DNA of 8,534 nt, from contig NZ_JAKIUR010000080.1 of the NCBI RefSeq assembly GCF_021647475.1, forward strand, positions 1 through 8,534, read 5' to 3'. The DNA is from Lutibacter sp. (GTDB lineage: Bacteria; Bacteroidota; Bacteroidia; Flavobacteriales; Flavobacteriaceae). This document shows positions 5,913 through 8,534 of this stretch, in pieces. The notes beneath the pieces were generated by a model. It did not search any database, had not been told where the DNA came from, and saw only the letters and a program-made list of their open reading frames with translations. A program made the position numbers and the translations under genes. The stretch's first letter is position 1, and each line of letters starts with the position of its first letter.

Positions 5913-6854
5913 ATGAGTCAAACTAATTTAGTTTCTATAGTAATTGCAACATATAATAGAGAGGAGTTAATTTCGGAGACAATTGATAGTGTTTTACTAC
6001 AAACTTATAAAAATTGGGAATTAATAATTGTTGATGATGGTTCTATTGATAATACCGAAAAGTTAGTAAATAGATATGTGCAAAAGGATAATCGAATAAA
6101 GTTTTTTAAAAGACCAAACGATCGACCTAAAGGACCAAACGCCAGTAGGAATTTCGGAATTGAAATGTCAAATGGAATTTATATTTTATCCTTAGATTCA
6201 GATGATTGGTTATTACCAGATTATTTAAAAAACAAAATTAAAGTTTTAATTAATAAGCCAGATATTGATGGAGTATTATCAAAGACAATAATGGTTGATG
6301 ATAATAAAGCTTTAATAAAAAAAGAAAAAAGAACTTACTTAACTAGGAATCTTCTAGAAGATTTTATTTCATTAAAAGTATCATGGTATATGCATGATAT
6401 TTTATGGCGTAAAAGTTTTTTAGAAGGGAAAACACTTTACAATGAATTTCTATTAAAAATGTTAGATAGGGATTTTCATATAAGAAGACTTTCTGAAAAT
6501 CCTAAACTATTCTTAGTAGATGAATATCTAGCATTGTATAGAATTCACGATAATTCAAATTCTTCTAATTCAGATATTAATGTAGCTATTACAAAACACA
6601 ATGCTATAATTCAAATAATAGACTCTCTTTCTAAAGCTAACAAGCTAAGTTCAAAGTCAAAGTTTTATTTATTCAAGCATCAGGTTCAAAATTTAGTAGT
6701 GCTATATCAAAGCCCGTCTTGTATTAAATTATATTTAAATTTGATAAAAAAGACTTTCGTTTGGCAATTTGATTATTTTAAATGGATATTTAAATTAATT
6801 CTTGGTTATTTATCTTATAAAATTACAAATAGAGGTCTGAGATTTATACAATAA
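5913..6854 (+). CDS. Family 2 glycosyltransferase
   Basis: A 313-residue GT-A glycosyltransferase. LVSIVIATYNREELISETIDSVLLQTYKNWELIIVDDGSIDNT (6-48) is a textbook GT2 N-terminus. GPNASRNFGIEMSNGIYILSLDSDDW (74-99) carries the N-x-G helix and the DSDD metal site. WRKSFLEG (165-172) followed by LKMLDRDFHIRRL (181-193) supplies the acidic catalytic region, and LALYRIHDNSNS (206-217) matches the late block. The C-terminal about 90 residues are helical and hydrophobic near the end (FKWIFKLILGYLSY), possibly a membrane-associated helix. A 26-base gap separates it from the previous stop; an A/T-rich stretch without a good promoter lies there, so co-transcription is likely. The polymer it helps build and its donor are not evident. 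Confidence 0.9.
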   Translation: MSQTNLVSIVIATYNREELISETIDSVLLQTYKNWELIIVDDGSIDNTEKLVNRYVQKDNRIKFFKRPNDRPKGPNASRNFGIEMSNGIYILSLDSDDWLLPDYLKNKIKVLINKPDIDGVLSKTIMVDDNKALIKKEKRTYLTRNLLEDFISLKVSWYMHDILWRKSFLEGKTLYNEFLLKMLDRDFHIRRLSENPKLFLVDEYLALYRIHDNSNSSNSDINVAITKHNAIIQIIDSLSKANKLSSKSKFYLFKHQVQNLVVLYQSPSCIKLYLNLIKKTFVWQFDYFKWIFKLILGYLSYKITNRGLRFIQ

Positions 6855-6870
6855 AAAAATACTTGATAGT

Positions 6871-7503
6871 ATGATAAAAATCTTTAAAAAAATATTACTA
6901 AAAATTCTTAATGTTCAAGAAAAAAGTGAGAATGTATTAATTACAGGATTTTCAAGAGGCTTACAAAATGTAAAATTTGAGGGAAAAAATGCAGTACCTG
7001 ATGGATGTAATTTTTCTGGTAATATAAAAATTGGATATGCAACTACTTTAGGATATAGTAATTTTTTACATGGATATATAAATATTGGTAAATACTGTCA
7101 ATTTGGAACAGGCGTTGCAATTTACACAAAGAATCATCCTACAAATCATTTATCAACCTATATAAATAAAAATTTATTTGAAGGAGAATTAAAGGTACTT
7201 CGGGTTGAAAATAATGTTGCTATAGGTAATGATGTTTGGATAGGTCATAATGCTATAATTGTTGGAGGAGTTACTATTGGTAATGGTGTAATTATTGGAG
7301 CTGGTGCTGTGGTTACAAAAGATATAGGATCTTATTCTGTAGTAGCTGGTGTTCCGGCAAAAGTTATAAAAAAACGATTTTCAGAGTCAATTATAAAAGA
7401 AATTGAAGCCTTAAAATGGTGGGATTTACCTGAAGAAGAACTTGAAAAAATAAAACCTTTATTTTTTAAAGATTTTAAAGATAAAGAAAGTATATATGAA
7501 TAA
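6871..7503 (+). CDS. Hexapeptide-repeat (left-handed beta-helix) O-acyltransferase, CatB/XAT-like
   Basis: A 210-residue acetyl-CoA-dependent acyltransferase, probably an O-acetyltransferase modifying a sugar of the glycan or its precursor. Imperfect hexapeptide repeats run from about residue 48 to 83 (NFSGNIKIGYATTLGYSN..INIGKYCQFG) and again at 114-152 (NNVAIGNDVWIGHNAIIVGGVTIGNG...). Between them a loop TKNHPTNHLST (86-96) carries H89, placed like the catalytic His of chloramphenicol/virginiamycin acetyltransferases. The segment GAGAVVTKDIGSYSVVAGVPAKVIKKRF (143-170) is the standard end of the helix, and the final LKWWDLPEEE is the typical C-terminal helix of this group. The length fits the family. 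It overlaps the cytidylyltransferase gene by eight bases, so the two are co-translated and may work on the same sugar. The substrate is inferred, not seen; a transferase acting on another residue of the polymer is equally allowed. Confidence 0.88.
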   Translation: MIKIFKKILLKILNVQEKSENVLITGFSRGLQNVKFEGKNAVPDGCNFSGNIKIGYATTLGYSNFLHGYINIGKYCQFGTGVAIYTKNHPTNHLSTYINKNLFEGELKVLRVENNVAIGNDVWIGHNAIIVGGVTIGNGVIIGAGAVVTKDIGSYSVVAGVPAKVIKKRFSESIIKEIEALKWWDLPEEELEKIKPLFFKDFKDKESIYE

Positions 7504-8158
7504 CACTATTGCAATCATCCCAGCCCGTGGCAGCTCAAAACGCCTACCAAATAAAAATGTAAAATTGTTAGGAGGTATTCCCTTATTAGTGCATAGTATA
7601 AATTACGCTAAAGCAAATAAAATTAATAAGATTGTTGTTACCACAGACAATAAGGAAATAAAAAATATTGCACTAAAAAATAATGTAGAAGTTATTGATA
7701 GACCTAAAGAGTTATCTGGAGATTTGGCAACAACCGTTTCTGCTTTAAAACATGTACTAAAAAACGTAAAAGAAGTATTTGAAAATGTAATTCTTTTACA
7801 ACCTACAAATCCATTGAGACCAAAAAACCTTTTAAAAGAAGCCTTTCATATTTTTAATAAAGGAAATTATGATAGCTTAATGGCAGTAAGTAGAAATCAT
7901 CAAAAGTTTGGAAAAATTATCAATAATAAATTTGAACCTTTTAATTATAAAATTGGACAACGAAGTCAAGATTTAGCACCCTTATATTTTGAAAATGGAT
8001 TATTGTATATTACTAAAGCATCCTTAATTTTAGAAGGTAAAATTTTAGGAAAAAATAATTATCCTTTTATAGTCAATCATCCTTTTGCTAGCGTTGATAT
8101 TGATACAAAAGAAGATTTTGAATATGCAGAATATTTGTTAAGTCATCACTTCGAGTGA
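7496..8158 (+). CDS. neuA: Acylneuraminate cytidylyltransferase (CMP-sialic/nonulosonic acid synthetase)
   Basis: A 220-residue nucleotidyltransferase that couples CTP to a nonulosonic acid such as Neu5Ac to give the CMP-activated donor. IPARGSSKRLPNKN (8-21) is the CTP-binding signature, VVTTDNKEI (47-55) follows, and LQPTNPLRP (101-109) is the conserved central block. QRSQDLAPLYFENG (155-168) matches the sugar-binding region, and VDIDTKEDFEYAEYLL (200-215) holds the metal-binding aspartates D201 and D203, which correspond in kind to the paired Asp of Neisseria CMP-Neu5Ac synthetase. The length suits single-domain bacterial enzymes. Relatives LegF/PtmB and PseF use legionaminic and pseudaminic acid, so the exact sugar is open; no NeuB-type synthase lies in the window. 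The codons for the last residues (HHFE) and the TGA lie in the left arm of the following repeat. It is the last gene of the run. Confidence 0.88.
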   Translation: MNNTIAIIPARGSSKRLPNKNVKLLGGIPLLVHSINYAKANKINKIVVTTDNKEIKNIALKNNVEVIDRPKELSGDLATTVSALKHVLKNVKEVFENVILLQPTNPLRPKNLLKEAFHIFNKGNYDSLMAVSRNHQKFGKIINNKFEPFNYKIGQRSQDLAPLYFENGLLYITKASLILEGKILGKNNYPFIVNHPFASVDIDTKEDFEYAEYLLSHHFE

Positions 8159-8255
8159 TTTTTGATAAAAAATAGTATCGAGAAGTAATTTACACGAGTT
8201 CTCGATACAATTTTAAAAAGAACTAAGGTTCTGTTTAAAACCACTCGAACTGACG
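8142..8255 (+). repeat. Nested palindromic repeat A, overlapping the neuA stop codon
   Basis: Outer arms are TTCGAGTG (8150-8157) and CACTCGAA (8242-8249), extended by GTCA (8142-8145) and TGAC (8251-8254). Inside is a perfect 10-bp stem GTATCGAGAA (8175-8184) and TTCTCGATAC (8199-8208) with a 14-base loop. The neuA TGA (8156-8158) lies in the left outer arm. The right end read on the minus strand, CGTCAGTTCGAG (8255 back to 8244), is identical to the first 12 bases of the repeats at 81 and 842. It may serve as a bidirectional terminator at the end of the operon, though no strong U-run follows. Confidence 0.8.
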
Positions 8256-8275
8256 TATTAGGGTGTTTTGCAATT

Positions 8276-8413
8276 CGTCACTTCGAGCCTGCCTGCCGGC
8301 GGGCAGGTGATTTAACGAAATGAAATGGAGTTAAATAGTATCGAGAAGTGTTTTGAAGTAACAAAGGTTCTCGATACAGTTTTATAAGAATTTCATTCTT
8401 GCAAAACCACTCG
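8276..8413 (+). repeat. Nested palindromic repeat B with an inserted GC-rich mini-palindrome
   Basis: It begins CGTCACTTCGAG (8276-8287). Then comes a GC-rich hairpin CCTGCC (8288-8293)/GGCAGG (8302-8307) before the sequence resumes as TGATTT, just as in repeat A. The same perfect 10-bp stem as in repeat A recurs (GTATCGAGAA 8338-8347, TTCTCGATAC 8368-8377, 20-base loop). An enclosing stem is ATGAAAT (8320-8326)/ATTTCAT (8390-8396), and a short CTCG at 8410-8413 pairs with CGAG at 8284-8287. Together with repeat A it makes up most of the 303-base stretch 8159-8461, which has no gene; 8414-8461 is plain AT-rich sequence. The stem and the following GTTTTGAAG also match the repeats at the left end of the window. 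Confidence 0.8.
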
Positions 8414-8461
8414 TATTCTATGATTAAAACAAATAAAAACATTAAAATTTATCACTAATTT

Positions 8462-8534
8462 TTAAGCTGCATATTTCATAAAATCCACATAAGGTGTTTC
8501 ACGATTTACAACGGCAAATATTCTTGATAAAAGT
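8462..8534 (-). CDS. C-terminal fragment of a minus-strand gene, possibly a transposase (cut by window edge)
   Basis: On the minus strand an open frame enters from the window edge and gives 23 residues, LLSRIFAVVNRETPYVDFMKYAA, ending at a TAA (complement of 8462-8464). The R-I-F-A-V-V-N-R-x-T-P-Y-V pattern reminds me of the C-terminal helix of IS110/IS116-type transposases, but this is recall from a short piece and not a motif match. The convergent orientation to the polysaccharide genes and the position just past a repeat cluster fit an insertion sequence or other mobile element bordering the locus. No terminal inverted repeat or target duplication can be confirmed because the other end is outside the window. 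Confidence 0.4.
   Translation of the reverse strand, partial: LLSRIFAVVNRETPYVDFMKYAA

Noticed and set aside
7505..7560. Slightly GC-richer start of neuA as a possible recombination joint.
   Set aside because: The richer stretch encodes the conserved IPARGSSKRLPNKN motif, whose Pro, Ala, Arg and Gly codons raise G+C by themselves.

Overview
The window looks like a surface-polysaccharide (capsule or O-antigen) biosynthesis locus from an AT-rich member of the Bacteroidota, most likely a Flavobacteriaceae-type marine or freshwater bacterium. The evidence is the strong A/T codon bias, weak or absent Shine-Dalgarno sequences, one good TTG-N19-TAnnTTTG promoter of the Bacteroidota type, and several palindromic intergenic repeats of the kind common in flavobacterial genomes. 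The species cannot be named from this sequence.

Layout. Bases 1-1185 form a repeat-rich island. It begins with the last 18 codons of a RelE/ParE-type toxin, then holds a complete antitoxin-toxin pair (299-818). Three copies of a composite palindromic repeat (81-220, 842-1004, 1014-1146) separate these and lead up to the first sugar gene. Bases 1-127 are identical to 762-888, so at least the end of the toxin gene and its downstream repeat are duplicated. Bases 1186-8158 hold eight plus-strand genes: GDP-L-fucose synthase (fcl), a cloverleaf-like repeat, two GT2 glycosyltransferases, an NAD-dependent sugar epimerase/dehydratase, a divergent GT-A glycosyltransferase, another GT2, a hexapeptide-repeat O-acyltransferase, and an acylneuraminate (CMP-sialic acid type) cytidylyltransferase. 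From 2271 onward the genes are nearly contiguous (overlaps of 1 and 8 bases, gaps of 1 to 26 bases) and probably form one transcription unit. Bases 8159-8461 carry two more palindromic repeats, and 8462-8534 is the minus-strand C-terminus of a gene running off the edge, possibly a transposase.

How the genes work together. Fcl makes GDP-L-fucose, the epimerase makes or interconverts a nucleotide sugar, and the cytidylyltransferase activates a nonulosonic acid with CTP. Four glycosyltransferases would assemble a repeat unit, and the acyltransferase probably O-acetylates it. The partners expected for a full pathway (gmd, a NeuB-type synthase, flippase, polymerase) are not in the window, so it shows only part of the locus.

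The most unusual content is not the enzymes but the repeats. Related palindromic elements lie on both sides of the sugar cluster in the same orientation and share a CGTCA start. They carry a GC-rich mini-palindrome at the same internal site, supply the stop codons of two genes, and in one hairpin show a compensatory base-pair change between copies.
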